Below, piece by piece: positions 1-10,956 of a DNA stretch of 64,000 nt. This DNA comes from Mycogone perniciosa (taxonomy: Eukaryota; Ascomycota; Sordariomycetes; Hypocreales; Hypocreaceae). How positions within the stretch are numbered: the stretch's first letter is position 1; each line of letters starts with the position of its first letter. The notes under the pieces were generated by a model, which was not told the DNA's origin, searched no databases, and worked only from the letters and a program-made list of their open reading frames with translations. The stretch is taken from assembly GCA_025331125.1 (NCBI GenBank), contig JAOALB010000190.1:23881-87880 (forward strand). The letters run 5' to 3'. The translations under genes were made by a program, and so were the position numbers.

Positions 1-369
1 TTCATCCGAACACCGGCTGGGCAGTTTGAAGCTTAGCATATCAAGCAGTTTGATAGGTGTACATCCAAATGTGCACAGCCAACTTCACGTTTCTCGGTGA
101 TAGGATTCAATTGAGTAACTGCAATTGCAATATTTTCTCTTTTGCGTCCATAGAGATAACACATTAGATATCAGCTCCAAAGGTGTTCGATGCCAATTTT
201 TGTAGTTGCTATTCCTGATTGTGCATAATAAGCCGCGACGTCCAATGATTGATGTTTTGCCAAGTGTCAGCATTCCAAGAAATTTCGGTATACGGCATAT
301 AAGTAAAAAGCAGCCTTCTTTAAAATACTCCAAATATATAGACAAGATTAATAATAATTTTTTACTATA
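1..369. other. AT-rich intergenic DNA downstream of the SNF2 gene
   Basis: No convincing gene. The stretch is AT-rich, especially about 305-370 with runs of A and T. The only structure I see is a 26-bp near-copy of the SNF2 gene's 3' coding region (listed separately) and the 9-mer GCAGTTTGA appearing twice within 35 bases. Confidence 0.6.
12..37 (-). repeat. Short near-copy of the SNF2 gene 3' coding sequence
   Basis: Bases 12-37 match bases 623-648 at 24 of 26 positions, in the same orientation. Read on the minus strand both keep the same codons for the peptide LQTAQPVFG; in the left copy a TGA stop follows directly. Similarity falls away to the right of base 40. It may be the edge of a second, diverged helicase copy lying outside the window or a local duplication. 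Confidence 0.55.
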
Positions 370-3300
370 TTAATGGTTATCCGAACTTGCTGCAAATCGA
401 ACCCGTCTGGCTGGGCGACAGGAAATCTCCTGCCTGTTAGGTATAGCACTTTGACGAGCTTCTACTTCCTCATCTCCTGGGCCGATGCCATGTGATCTTT
501 TTAATGTGACCCCTGCTATGGAAGACACTGGTCGATCTGATGGAATGTTATTTGCCACATGGTGTTCGCTGAGGATAATACCATCGTCTGGGTGCATAGT
601 TCTGCCAAATCCCCTGCCAAAGACCGGCTGAGCAGTTTGAAGCTCAGCCATTTGTGATCTGTAGCCATCATTGTTTTCGCTTATTGGTACTACCCTTGCG
701 TTTTTTATCCAATTGTAAATTGGCCGAACATCCAAGATGGACCTTACTTGGCGATGCTCTGCCTGTGTCATGTGCCTTTTGCGTTCAAGGATGATTTCGT
801 CGATGCTATTCTTCAACACAAGGGTTTCCACAGAGACAGGCTTTTTCTGGCTGATACGTCGAACACGTCCGATCGCCTGTGCTTCTACCTGAGGGTTAAG
901 AACCGGATTAATAAAGTATATCCTGGATGCCTCTCGCATATCCAGCCCAAAGGCTGCCTGGGATATATCCATGAGAAGAACTCTGTACTGATCCAGTGTC
1001 AGCCGGTGTTTTGAACAAAGCGGGTGGGCAGTGATGGTCTCACCTGAATTGTGGATTGTGATGGAAAGTGTTCACATATTGTGCCCTTCTCTCAGTCGTC
1101 AATACCTTGGCATAAATGAGATGCTGGATTTGGAGCTGTTCCATGTTAGTTTTCGTATATGCGACCGTTGGTAGAGGTACACTAACCACGTCAAGCATGT
1201 TAGCAAGATACCATGCGACATTTTCATTCTCGTAGAAAATAATGATTTTCTCTTCCTCTTGGTACTTGACTATACAGTCAATTAAGTACGACAGCTTTGC
1301 CGATACGGTGGAGGTGATCTTTGTTAGTTCAAGGGGTCCGGAGAAGATGTCGGCATTGAGGCTCTTCGTAGGCTTCGCGCCATTCACTCCATGGGAGCGC
1401 TTTTTCTTTGGACTATCGTCGCCGACCTTTGTGTTACCGGCGAGTGTTTCTGACTTCTTTTCTTTGAGGGCCTCTGCTGCCAATATCTTCCGTCTTTCGA
1501 CCATGCCTTCTGATATTAGGCCACCATTGAGAAGAGAATTCAACCCTTCGGGGATTTCTGCAGCACTGTATACAAGTTTCTGCAATGCCAACAACATGCT
1601 TGTTGAGGTACAAACAACGTCGTCTCCTGTGCCTTCGCCATCGAGAGACCAAGATTGGCCAGCATTGCCAGGGAAGCCTGTGACCCATACGGCCATCTCA
1701 TGGAATTGGTTGCTAAGGTTTCTCAACTTATTCCCCATCGCCAGATGGCCGAATTGAATAGCTTCTTGAAGCATGGTTTCATCTTCGGGAGTGATGGGCA
1801 CTTTTCGTTCTCGTATAAACTTCTCCGCCGTATCAACTGATGTGGCAATACTAGCGACGGTGAAGAAGGATCCTCCAAAGAAACTTGCTTGCTTTAAATT
1901 GTGCACAATTTCCAATAGGGCTTTCCTCTGCTTCTGGTGGAAGAAGTAATCCATGTCAGTTCCCTGTGATTGAACGGAATTGAATACGATAAACATAGAG
2001 AATAGGTTCAATGACAGCTGATCCTGGTAGGATCCATCAAGTACGACGACCTTCTCGTTGACTGATGGCAGAAGGTCGTCTACTTCAGCTAGTCGATGGC
2101 GAATAATGAGCGAGTTTAGAGTTGATTTCAAACAATCCCATCGTCCCTCACTTTTAGGATTGTGTTTTGGAAGCATTAAATAAGTGCTCCAAGAAGCCAA
2201 GGTATCGCCCGTTTCGGTGGTTGTATTTGCCCAGGGACGAGCCTTTAGGTACAAGGCAGTAATTGCGCCGATGCGCTCAAGATCTTTCCTCTCTATCTCA
2301 GCCGAAGACTCGTTTAGTCCATTTCTAGTCTTTTCTTGAGTGGGGACGTCGTCACCATTTGAGAGTGGTTCTCCTGATCTGGAACTGTCAACTCCAAACA
2401 AGCCATGAGATGGTGTTCCGGTAACAATCCAACGGGAAGAAAATTTTAATGAATCCAATCCAATCAAAAGGTTGCTTCTGTTACTGATCCTCGAATTGCC
2501 AAGTTTATGCCCTTCATCCACGATACAACGCTTGAAATGGACCGAAGACAAGACAGATTCGCCGATTCCACCGAATTGCTTCAAGATCATCTCAAAGCGT
2601 GACTGCGAAAAGAGAATGATATCGCACGTCAAAACATCTTCTATAGAGGGGACAGCGTCGAGCTTTGTCAAAATAAGCACATTGAGTCTATTCGTATGTT
2701 TCTGAATCTCTTGTTTCCATTGCGCAACAAGATTACTGGGAACAATGACAATTGTCGCAGAGCTCAGATACACCTTCTTGGGCGGTTCGTCGACGGAATA
2801 TTTTTGATACCGCCCACATCGACGAGGCACGGGAGCTGGAAGCATATAATACCCGGGGTTTCTTAGCAATGCTTCAGTACAGTGGCTAAATTCGTAACCT
2901 TGCTGCAACTTGTATGCTTCGAAGTAGGACCTCCAAGGGACCGCATTTCGAGTGGCACATGCTGCAGCCATATCGGCAAGTGATGCAACCCTTTCTCGAA
3001 CAGGTACGTGACCAGCCCTATACATGTCCGGTGGGTTTGTGGGTAGATGTCTGGTGGCAAGGATAAGTGCAAGACATATGATCGTTTTGCCCGAGCCCAT
3101 CTCTTCTGCTAGTATACCCCCAGAGACTGAATCGTAGTATATTGGCTCCAAGAGAATGGTGCCAGATACGGGATCCATGTACCATGTTGAGCCATGCGTG
3201 TCCTTGAGATGCAACAATCGTGGGTCAAGGATTTGACCCGGCTGTGCCTCCTTCTGGACCATCAGTGCCGCCGACCGTCTTTGGTAGGTGTATAAATCCG

Positions 3301-3922
3301 TCATTAGTCCCGGTACTTTGCTCTCCAAGAGATTATACATTGCATCTTGAGAATAGGGTTCAAGCACCGTGGTCGGATTTGGGTTCGGTGAAGGGATTGT
3401 GTTGAACAGTTGCAACAACGAAATGTCTTCATGATCTTGGGCTGCTTGGGTATCATAAAGAATTGGGGACCCAGCTTCTACAGGTGTTCTCTGTGCTTGC
3501 CATGCTTCCACAGAGTAGTCTAGATGACGGAGAATCGACTTCCTCGCTGTCCTCAAACTAGGATCGGAACGGTCAACAGAACGCCGCTGGATATCATCCG
3601 GAAGTAGGTAAACCCTAATGATACCCAGTTCGTCATCCGCCGTGCTTAAGCTGAATTCGAGCTTAGCCCAGCGGGCACGGAGTAGACGAGCGAAAAGTGA
3701 TAATTTTGGAACTTTGAGTAGCGATGCCTGTACGCTGGGGTTGAGATGCGGCGCATGGTGTGCTATCTCATCCTCGGAGTGGGCGGGCACGTCATCGTGC
3801 CATGAGAAATGGCTCCATGTTCGGTGTTCTGCCAAGTCCCACTGCTCTGCATCGATATTGATATCGCTCCTCGAGATGCCAATGCACCCAGCAGGTATAT
3901 ACCGGACGGACTCGGAATGCAT
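370..3922 (-). CDS. SNF2-family DNA-dependent ATPase (helicase-like)
   Basis: Two exons, 3922-1044 and 982-370, with a 61-base intron (983-1043) that joins phase 2 to 1, giving about 1163 residues. The N-terminal ATPase lobe carries a Walker A motif (EEMGSGKT, near residue 274) and a DEGH box (CIVDEGHKLGN, near residue 467). The C-terminal lobe has VLLMDISQAAFGLD and motif VI (QAIGRVRRISQ, near residue 997); the last 100 residues look disordered. Such proteins translocate on double-stranded DNA to remodel chromatin or repair intermediates, in the nucleus. The order of motifs resembles RAD5/HLTF-like members, but I see no RING finger between the lobes, so the subfamily is open. The start is the first in-frame ATG (3922); the frame is open 24 codons further upstream to a TAG with no ATG, so an extra 5' exon is possible. 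Confidence 0.85.
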
Positions 3923-4297
3923 GGCGTTGATATGGGAAGACGCTTTCGGCCGCCTTCTGGGGTCAGCGCCTTGAAGTCGCAACCACGAACACAAGTAGGG
4001 GAAATAATGCTATCTCGAAAATAAATTTATCGAGTTTCTAGAATATGATTATGGACTAATCTGTGTTGAGGTGAAGGGTGTTTGAGTTGAAGTGAATTGA
4101 AGGATGAGGCTGATTGAACCGCTGCCTGTAACTTAGTGCGATTTATAACACGCACAGTTCTGCTTGGCGCCATTGCGGTATGCGCATACAGTGCGAGAAT
4201 TAGTGCGCCTACAAACGATGATGGTTTCTAAAATTGAAGATTGAATCATCTGCAATGTAAATGCTTGAATTACTATTTCTCGCCTTACTGAATGCCC
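3923..4297. other. Intergenic: SNF2 upstream region and Ipa1-like 3' flank
   Basis: About 375 bases separating the 5' end of the SNF2 gene from the 3' end of the next minus-strand gene. No reading frame with family features. It presumably holds the SNF2 promoter and the terminator of the neighbour; I see no clear TATA box. Confidence 0.5.
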
Positions 4298-5833
4298 CTA
4301 AGCCCAGCGTTCCAGCAGACCGACATGCCATGCTTGAAAAAGCCTCTCGGGAGCAGGCAATCGGGAATTGCTCTCCTGAAGAATGCTGCGAACTGCTGAA
4401 ATGACAGCCACCGGAAAATTGATTTCCTGAACACCCGAGGTCATGGAATCGATGAGCTCATTTCCATCCTCTGGTTCAATGTCCTGATATAGCACTTTTA
4501 TTGCGGTCATCCTGCCTTCGGTCATGGTAGATGTATACACAACATTGGTGTTAAGGACCCATAGGTTCAAGAATTGTATCCGTTCCGCCTGATTTCCGTC
4601 TGAAGAAGTTGGACCGTGTGGAGCAACGACTGACTTGGATGATCCCGATCGAGATATAGTAGCTACCAGCGTGGCCGCGAGGCATTCGGAGCTGCTTGGA
4701 GGGGCGTGATCCGAGGAAGTAGTTTCACACGTTATCTGCCACTTGAACAGAATAACAGACGATGCGAGCACGTTGAAGAGGCCAATTTCTGCTTTGCATG
4801 TCCTGCAAAAAACATGCAGAGACTTTGCTGAGCCCGCTTCATTCAGGGCTAATTCGCTGGTATCAAACGCAGCACCAGAGCTTGAGTGGGATAACTGTTC
4901 CAGGTAAGTAGGTGCACACACAATGGGACAAGACACGTCCTGGTCTACATATGAATATATCTCCTTTAATCCCCTGAATTCCACGGCTCTGGAAACTGGA
5001 CGAAAGTTGGAGACCACTTTCTTAACCTAACCAGACTCAACCCATTCCCGTGAGAGAAGGGTACAAGACGGAGGTCACCCACAAAGTGGGGGAAGCAATG
5101 ATTTGTTCTTGGGGAATTGTATCGATGACCGGGTCATTGAGAGGCTTTGGGCGCCAACTAGGTCACCTTCTATTTCCCCGATGTCTAGGAACGTGGTCAC
5201 TGAATGATGGTCAAGGAGACTCACCAACAAGCCGTTGCACTCTGATTCGGAGAACATAAATGAAGTGAGATCCACGAAACCAACGCCTGGCTGAGCAGTG
5301 ATAGCATTATTGGCTCCATATCCGCGCTTGGAGAGAGATTCGTCCTCATGACGATGTTCATCGTCGTGGGGTTTATGGCAATGCCAGAACTCCATCATCT
5401 CTGCCCAGTTTTCGCTGGGTAAATCCTTCCAGGTCTGGATGGTATCGTCTTGTACGATTAAGCTATCGCAACGTCGGCAGCATATGCGAGAACCGACTTT
5501 GATATCCAACGAGTTCCATGGCACTGCTTGGCTCTCGGCGGAAAACCTTGTCGACTCCGTCTCAGTTGCTGCTACAGGCAGTCTCCAGGCCAAGTCCTTG
5601 GAGCTTTTCTCGGCAATTGGGATCACTGAGCGGACCAGGACTCTGGCTGGAAGATCTAGAATCCTTGCCTCGCCCTGATGATGCACCCGGATTTGGCGGC
5701 CTTCATCGATGATTTCAGCCTTCGTTGCCGAGTTTGAAGGCGAAGAAAGGCTGGCCCTGACTGACACTTGTCTGATGTTGGACAGGAGCTCGGCATATAT
5801 GGAGATGATAGCAGTGGGCGACTGGGCTGCCAT
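4298..5833 (-). CDS. Ipa1/UBE3D-type HECT-like E3 ubiquitin ligase protein
   Basis: Exons 5833-5083 and 5016-4298 around a 66-base intron (5017-5082); predicted 489 residues. The family (HECT_2, E2C-binding; yeast Ipa1, human UBE3D) binds ubiquitin-conjugating enzymes, and yeast Ipa1 supports the mRNA 3'-end processing machinery. Seen here: a cysteine pair CCRRCDSL followed by WAEMMEFWHCHKP in the middle of the protein, the stretch LLPPLLVSNFRP made across the splice, and a second cysteine pair CRTCKAEIG in the C-terminal half. The start ATG (5833) has a good context and begins MAAQSPTAIISIYAE; upstream in-frame codons lack family features. The acceptor used (AAAG) is the one that keeps the frame with the GTGGGT donor; other acceptors give a frame break. 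Divergent from the questin-oxidase-like gene, 289 bases apart. Confidence 0.78.
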
Positions 5834-6122
5834 GGCTTTTGTTGCTGTTGATGGGTGAGTGAGGAGTCTCGAGGTGCGGAAGTGCTGTAATAGCAAAAAG
5901 ACCCACAAGTGACGCGGATTTCTGGAGGTACGAAGTACGCGACGCGTGACTGGCCAATTGGTTACGTCATTGTGAGACCAACAACTGCGGGACTCTGCTA
6001 GAAGCTCTGCCCCCATTCCCCACTATTCGATGGGTTCACCTATTATCAAACCCCAACATATTCATGAGTGAACCGCCGTTTCGTCAGGATTCAACACGCT
6101 GGATTTCGGACTACAGACCAAA
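5834..6122. promoter_or_regulatory. Divergent promoter region (Ipa1-like / questin-oxidase-like)
   Basis: The two start codons face away from each other with 289 bases between them, so promoter elements for both genes must lie here or overlap the transcribed leaders. I do not see a clear TATA box; the assignment rests on gene arrangement only. Confidence 0.45.
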
Positions 6123-7458
6123 ATGTCAGGACTTCTTTCATATGTTCCAGGGGCTAGCTGCCTCATTGGAGTCGGCACAAAAGCCCGAGCCATCGACTTG
6201 CCCTCGGTCGAGATTCATCAGATCGAAACCAACCCTGACAGACGGGCTCGGAGTCTCAAACATCTTTTGAAGGCCAACCATGTCAACTATGCCATCTTAT
6301 TCAACAACCTCCGATTTGACAACCACAATGTTCACATTCTCTGCTCGTCCTACCTTCTCGGTGCTACTGACCAGCAGCTCAATGAGATATACAACGACGA
6401 GATCAAAGACCTGGACCCCTGGGAGCCCTCTCCATCCGAGGTGATCGATGAAGACTGGAGAGACTTTCTTGGAGACAGGAGATACCAAAGGGCATTCGTC
6501 GATTATTTCGAAGATAAGCTTGCTATGAAGTTTGCATATGATTGGAAACAGGAGTTGCAGCACTTTCTCTTCAGTGGCGACGAGCCACTCTTTCATGGCC
6601 TGATAGGCGGACGTAGGAACTTCCGAGTAAGGCTCCCGTCTTCAGTGACGAGCTAATTCGCATCTAGTTGGCCACCCGCTCATTCATTTGGGCTATGCCT
6701 ACGAGGTGGACTGCAAAGAAGTCGCCATGGAGGCTCTCGGCCTTGCTTCCGTACAATACAACTTCTTCCACAAGTATCTTGATGACAGCTCATACACGAG
6801 ACCATCGCCTTTGCGGTCGAATTCACCACTGGATCTTCTTGAGCGAATGTCAAGGGACGAGAGGTTCAACACCCTCCCCAAAGACCCGCAGCTCAACGAC
6901 CTGGAGAAGCTCTTTGACCAGCACGAAGCCCTGATTATGGAATACTGGAACGGCTGGGATATCGATGATCCCACAAAACAATTTGAATTGTCCCAAGAGG
7001 CAGCGGTCGCACTGCTGGTCGCCACTGTTCGGCCGGGAACACACTCATACAACTTTTTTATTGTTCACTTATTGACTACCAGCCACGCTGTTCGGATTCT
7101 CCTACCATTCTTCCCGCCCCAACACCACATAACCCTTGTGAGAGAATGGTGGCTCCTCGTTCTGGCTATATTCATCCTCAACGGTCGTCCGTTGCCAGAC
7201 CCTGATAATGTCGAAAATGACCTAAAGGGGAAAAATTGGAAGTATGTGGAAGACAAGGCCCTGAACTCAGCGTGGTCAAAGGACGCCCATTTCGTCAAAG
7301 GTATGAAATTCCAGTGGTAAATAGTGTGACTTGTGTTAACAGGGAATGTAGCAATTCGAGCGATGAGGGATGCTGCTCGGACATGGGGCGATGTTCATGA
7401 TCGATATCTCCAGGCTGCCGTCACATTTGTGGATAACTTTCATGGGTGGGCATTCTAG
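6123..7458 (+). CDS. Questin-oxidase-like protein (DUF4243)
   Basis: Exons 6123-6612, 6668-7300 and 7343-7458; introns of 55 and 42 bases; 412 residues. The splice between exons 1 and 2 creates GGLGHPLIHLGYAYE, the hallmark of the questin-oxidase-like family (fungal AflY and GedK relatives), and exon 2 carries further typical histidine and aromatic blocks (SYNFFIVHLLTTSHA, then FFPPQHHITLVREWW). Exon 3 ends with NFHGWAF. Characterised members are cofactor-poor Baeyer-Villiger-like oxygenases opening anthraquinone or xanthone precursors in polyketide pathways. No polyketide synthase or other pathway enzyme lies within the window, so this copy may serve another, unknown substrate. The start ATG at 6123 gives MSGLLSYVPGASC. 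Confidence 0.82.
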
Positions 7459-7823
7459 CTGCAACATGCCTGTACGAGCGTATGCAGGATTTTGAAAAAA
7501 AAGTAAAAAACTTAATAAAAATGGCGCTTTAATGCGATAATCATGAAGTGATGCAGATTTGTAGGACTCTCATAGGTAGTGTATTCCTATCTACCTGAAT
7601 GTAATATGTGGGTCGGACAGTGTAAATAAACCACGGCATTTATTTGCACTGTATGTGGTGGGCCGTCACGTCAACAGGGTCGCCATCTTCCCATCGTCAT
7701 CTCAGCTGCTTTCACCACCTCTGCCAAGGTGACGGACGGCCCGCTTCCGCCAGACTATCCCTCTCGATCGCCCGTCACCAGCCCGCATGGACTTCCAACT
7801 GCGCAGATGCTTCAGTCGCGTTA
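7459..7823. other. Intergenic: RAD17 leader and promoter region
   Basis: About 365 bases. Just after the stop comes an A-rich stretch near 7496-7520 that could serve polyadenylation. The RAD17 reading frame stays open upstream of its likely start back to an in-frame ATG at 7653, so part of this stretch could be coding. Confidence 0.5.
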
Positions 7824-10388
7824 ATGGCACCGCCCGCGAAACGCCGCAGGCGGAACACCGTTGAGGCGTCTGAGGATGAAGACGAACAGCCAAAGGCCAA
7901 TACCCTGACCAATTTCCTCATATCCTCTCCGAACTCGCCCTCTAAGACTCGAGCACCGACCGCATCTCCAAGCCCCGTCAAGACTAGAGCTTCTAATAGC
8001 CAATCGTCCAAGAACGGCAGCTCTCTTCGATCTTCACGCAGAACCCAACCTTTGCAGAATGGCATAAGCACCAGCCCCAAGAAATCGAAGGACTCGGATA
8101 AAGTGGAGGAAAGGGGAAAGACTGCAGATTTGAAAACCTTGTTTTCCAGGCAAGCGCAGCGGGCGACAAGAACGGGTTCGAAGAATGATAAGAGGACGGT
8201 TCCAATCAATGATCCAATCATCAGCGATCCGATCTCCGAGGACGACGAAATATCAGATATTAAGGCCAGTTCTTCAAGTTTGGTTAGCCAGCATGCCAGA
8301 AAACGGTTAAAAAGCACCGATGTCCCAATCGCATCGACCGGGACTTTGAGTGCTAGCCAGCGGTTTCTTAGGCCACCACGGCCGGTTGTGGCGGACACAT
8401 TGAATGATGACTTGCGGCCATGGTCAGAGCGTTTTGGCCCGCGGAATCTCGACGAGCTTGCGGTGCATAAACGGAAGGTTGCAGACGTGAGGATGTGGCT
8501 GGAAGAGGTTATGCGAGGCAGACTGCGGCAGCGGCTGCTGATCTTGAAGGGTGCAGCTGGTTCTGGGAAAACGACGACTGTACGTCTTCTTGCGAACGAT
8601 ATGGGCTGTGAGCTTCTAGAATGGAAGAACCCCGCGGGCAACACGGCCACCGGATTCGTCTCAGCATCGGCGCAGTTTGAGGAGTTTCTTGGACGAGGAG
8701 GCAAGTTTGGAGCCCTTGACATGGAAAGCCCTGTGCTTTCATCAACTCCAATTAGTTCAAATAGCACCACCCGCGACAACACCAAGAGAATGATACTGAT
8801 CGAGGAATTTCCGAATACCTTCTCTCGGACTTCGACGGCCCTGACTGCTTTTCGTCGTTCTATACTGCAATATTTGGCGGCACAGACCCCATCTCTACAC
8901 AAGTTCGGGCAGCAAAAGCGAACCGAGCCTATTACGCCGGTCGTCATGGTAATTTCGGAAACTCTGCTGACGACGACATCCGCTTCAGCAGACAGTCTGA
9001 CTGCTCACCGGCTTCTCGGGCCTGAAATTCTCCGCCATCCTGGCGTGGGCGTGATTGAATTTAACGCCATGGCTCCTACGTTGTTGGCGAAGGCCCTGGA
9101 GCTCATTGTTCAGAAAGAGTCTCGGAAGTCCGGCCGGCGAAGAACCCCTGGGCCCCTGGTTCTGAAAAGGCTTGGTGAGATCGGAGACATTCGCAATGCT
9201 ATCTCCTCACTCGAATTCCTCTGTCTGAAGGGCGACCAGGACGCAGATTGGGGGGCAAAGGTAACTTTCACAAAGCAAAAGAAAGGCGCGAAGGATGCTA
9301 TAGCCCTTACTCGTGGTGAAGAAGAAAGCCTCGAGTTGATATCCCAACGTGAGGCCAGTTTGGGTATCTTTCATGCGGTTGGCAAGGTGGTGTATAACAA
9401 ACGGGGCGAGACTCCATCAGGCGATCCGGCAGAGAAGCTGTCGGGTTTCTTGTCGCAATTTTCTCGCCCAAAGCGATCGGAGGTTTCTGTCGACTCTCTA
9501 ATCGACGAGACGGGCACTGATACGCACACCTTCATCTCAGCTCTGCACGAGAATTACGTGTTATCCTGTGAAGGCACCGATCCAATGGACCTTTCAACTC
9601 CAATGGACTACGTCAATGAATGCATTGAGTACCTATCTCAGAGTGACCTGCTGTGTCCATCTCGAGATGTCTTCTTTGGTGGCAGGGGTGGCTTTGGGGG
9701 TGGCTGGGACTCAGGGAGCCAACTTCTTCGTCAAGACGAGATGACATTCCAGGTCGCGGTGCGTGGGATGTTGTTTTCCCTTCCAAACCCAGTCAAGCGT
9801 AAGACGTGGACGATGCAGAAGGGAAGCGACGCACACAAGATGTTTTACCCGGCAAGTCTCAAGCTCTGGAGGGCCAAGGAAGAGATTGAAGGTCTGGTTG
9901 ATGTTTGGTCGTCAAAGCTCCTCAAGGGCGAGGATCAGCTTCCAATGAAGAATCTCACCGACGGTGCCAACGTGTTCCGCCGCAATCAAACATCTACAGA
10001 CTCGTTGGCGAATAGGCAGCCACCGGCCACATCGAAGAGTAGTCATCAGGAGGAAGTGGAAGGTAGCTCTGCTCCACTATCCCTTGGGAACACTTCTCGT
10101 CGAGAACTACTGTTAGATCGTCTTCCCTACATGGCACACGTTGCCCGTGGTCGCAAGACGACTCTCCGGTTGCGCGACATTGAAAAGATTGTCTCCTCAG
10201 GGGTAACAGTCGGGGCTGATGAGGAGTCGGATGCTGAGGAAGATGTCGCATCAGGAGAAGCATGGGCGACGGATAAGCCGTCGGAAGAGGCAAGCCCCCG
10301 GAAGAAGAGAGCAGGGATCAAGGCCGGCGCTGTTACGGGCATGTTGGCGCAGAAACTGGTTTTAAGCGATGATGACATTGAGGATTAG
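7824..10388 (+). CDS. RAD17: Checkpoint clamp loader RAD17/RAD24
   Basis: Single exon, 854 residues from ATG 7824 (MAPPAKRRRRN). The basic, serine-rich N-terminus is followed by PWSERFGPRNLDELAVHK (near residue 200), a Walker A GAAGSGKTTTVRLL (near 243) and a Walker B-like ILIEEFPNTF (near 325), in the order of the RFC-like ATPase of Rad17. With RFC2-5 it loads the 9-1-1 clamp at DNA damage sites to start ATR-type checkpoint signalling in the nucleus. The C-terminus is acidic (DEESDAEEDVASGE) and ends LSDDDIED. An in-frame ATG at 7653 would add 57 residues without recognisable features; I prefer 7824 because the basic start is usual for the family. Confidence 0.92.
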   Translation: MAPPAKRRRRNTVEASEDEDEQPKANTLTNFLISSPNSPSKTRAPTASPSPVKTRASNSQSSKNGSSLRSSRRTQPLQNGISTSPKKSKDSDKVEERGKTADLKTLFSRQAQRATRTGSKNDKRTVPINDPIISDPISEDDEISDIKASSSSLVSQHARKRLKSTDVPIASTGTLSASQRFLRPPRPVVADTLNDDLRPWSERFGPRNLDELAVHKRKVADVRMWLEEVMRGRLRQRLLILKGAAGSGKTTTVRLLANDMGCELLEWKNPAGNTATGFVSASAQFEEFLGRGGKFGALDMESPVLSSTPISSNSTTRDNTKRMILIEEFPNTFSRTSTALTAFRRSILQYLAAQTPSLHKFGQQKRTEPITPVVMVISETLLTTTSASADSLTAHRLLGPEILRHPGVGVIEFNAMAPTLLAKALELIVQKESRKSGRRRTPGPLVLKRLGEIGDIRNAISSLEFLCLKGDQDADWGAKVTFTKQKKGAKDAIALTRGEEESLELISQREASLGIFHAVGKVVYNKRGETPSGDPAEKLSGFLSQFSRPKRSEVSVDSLIDETGTDTHTFISALHENYVLSCEGTDPMDLSTPMDYVNECIEYLSQSDLLCPSRDVFFGGRGGFGGGWDSGSQLLRQDEMTFQVAVRGMLFSLPNPVKRKTWTMQKGSDAHKMFYPASLKLWRAKEEIEGLVDVWSSKLLKGEDQLPMKNLTDGANVFRRNQTSTDSLANRQPPATSKSSHQEEVEGSSAPLSLGNTSRRELLLDRLPYMAHVARGRKTTLRLRDIEKIVSSGVTVGADEESDAEEDVASGEAWATDKPSEEASPRKKRAGIKAGAVTGMLAQKLVLSDDDIED

Positions 10389-10956
10389 GCGGCGTTTGAT
10401 TGTATTGTGTCAATCTCATGGATTGTTGGCTCGTCATTACATGTGGGTGGATATCAACTTGCTCTGGGGACTTGTACAGTATTTATTATGGACTAAGGGA
10501 AAGGCCAACGGGACAGCTCATCGACATGTATCCTCCTTTTGGTAGTACTTCATAGATAGTTACTGAGACCTCGTGAACTCATGGTCTGCAGGTGATGAGA
10601 CACATGATGGTGAGATGATCGCTGTGATGTTGACTTATTAACACCGCGAGTGTATGTTTTTCTTTGATGAGTATACTTATGTACCTTTTTGCCAACAATA
10701 ATATGAAAGAGACATATAGGTACGGAAAATGAGGCTGAGGCTACCTGAACCTGTTAGAACGTATCCTTGCTTTATGCATCACCAGCTCCCCGCTACTGCT
10801 GCCTACAAGCTACAAGCCGCATCCAGCCCGCAAGTCGTCATCCTCTCCCTCAACGACCACAACCAAACCAGAACAAAACAAACCGAAGGCATCACCAGAT
10901 TTCAGGCATTTATTCCCCTGAAGCAAGCCCTCCCAGCCTGGGACGACGCTCTCGCC
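10389..10956. other. Intergenic: RAD17 3' flank and SGNH gene upstream region
   Basis: About 570 bases. An in-frame ATG at 10729 would extend the downstream SGNH protein by 76 residues of low-complexity sequence, which I consider leader rather than coding. No other structure noted. Confidence 0.5.

Noticed and set aside
1242..1757. Plus-strand open frame inside the SNF2 gene
   Set aside because: It is the antisense shadow of a strongly supported coding exon.
3923..3994. SNF2 protein starting at 3994
   Set aside because: The codon there is TTG; the first true in-frame ATG is at 3922.
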